Shown here one piece after another: positions 6,552 to 6,581 of a DNA stretch of 6,581 nucleotides. Made by a program: the position numbers and the translations under genes. This DNA comes from JBEIFW01 sp040382215. GTDB lineage: Bacteria; Actinomycetota; Acidimicrobiia; Acidimicrobiales; Ilumatobacteraceae. Below the pieces are notes generated by a model that saw nothing but the letters and a program-made list of their open reading frames with translations, did not search any database and was not told the DNA's origin. Position 1 is the first letter of the stretch; each line of letters begins with the position of its first letter. The stretch is from assembly GCA_040382215.1 (NCBI GenBank), contig JBEIFW010000180.1, positions 1 through 6,581 of the forward strand, written 5' to 3'.

Positions 6552-6581
6552 GCCGACTCTCGTCGTCGGCTGCGCCGCGCT
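6535..6581 (+). CDS. Start of an unidentified gene overlapping the corrinoid-protein gene (partial, right edge)
   Basis: A GTG at 6535, inside the last codons of the corrinoid-protein gene and in a different frame, opens a reading frame that is still open at the window edge. It would read MPAPAEPTLVVGCAA. GGGAG (6520-6524) lies 10 bases upstream. A 17-base overlap of this kind suggests translational coupling with the corrinoid protein. A beta-strand-like TLVVGCAA near the N-terminus is compatible with DUF1638 proteins, which often accompany corrinoid methyltransferases and begin with a similar strand plus Cys. Fifteen residues cannot prove this, and the frame could also be chance. Confidence 0.35.
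   Translation, partial: MPAPAEPTLVVGCAA

Overview
The window comes from a high-GC actinobacterium-like genome. Real reading frames have nearly all G or C at third codon positions. The solute-binding protein carries a twin-arginine lipoprotein signal followed by a Cys-Gly-Asp-Asp-Asp start and a Thr/Ala/Gly linker, a style I associate with Acidimicrobiia; the class assignment is inference. No mobile element, CRISPR array, tRNA or rRNA was seen.

Layout. Positions 1-161 hold the 3' tail of an unidentified plus-strand gene. It converges, with a 12-base gap, on a minus-strand operon that fills 174-5668. In transcription order the operon encodes a Tat-exported lipoprotein that binds the solute (SBP_bac_5/OppA-DppA family), a DppB-type permease, a DppC-type permease, and one long protein that fuses two DppD/DppF-type ATPases. 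The last two junctions are 4-base stop/start overlaps (TGA/ATG and TGA/GTG), so the permeases and ATPase are probably translationally coupled. Together they form a complete importer of the peptide/nickel/opine class: one lipoprotein, two different permeases and two different ATPase modules.

An approximately 170-base divergent region (5669-5840) separates the operon from a plus-strand gene at 5841-6551. That gene encodes a methyltransferase-cognate corrinoid (B12-binding) protein with a complete DxHxxG-x41-SxL-x28-GG cobalamin motif. A further plus-strand reading frame starts inside its 3' end (6535) and leaves the window. The divergent region contains a 28-base imperfect palindrome next to the only AT-containing stretch there, which could supply -10 elements for both directions.

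Working idea (inference): the importer brings in a small, possibly methylated, compound, and the corrinoid protein takes part in its demethylation, with both sides controlled from the shared region. Nothing here is clearly a new system. The parts most worth a second look are the coupling of an Opp-type importer to a corrinoid protein, the palindrome, and the unidentified gene starting at 6535.
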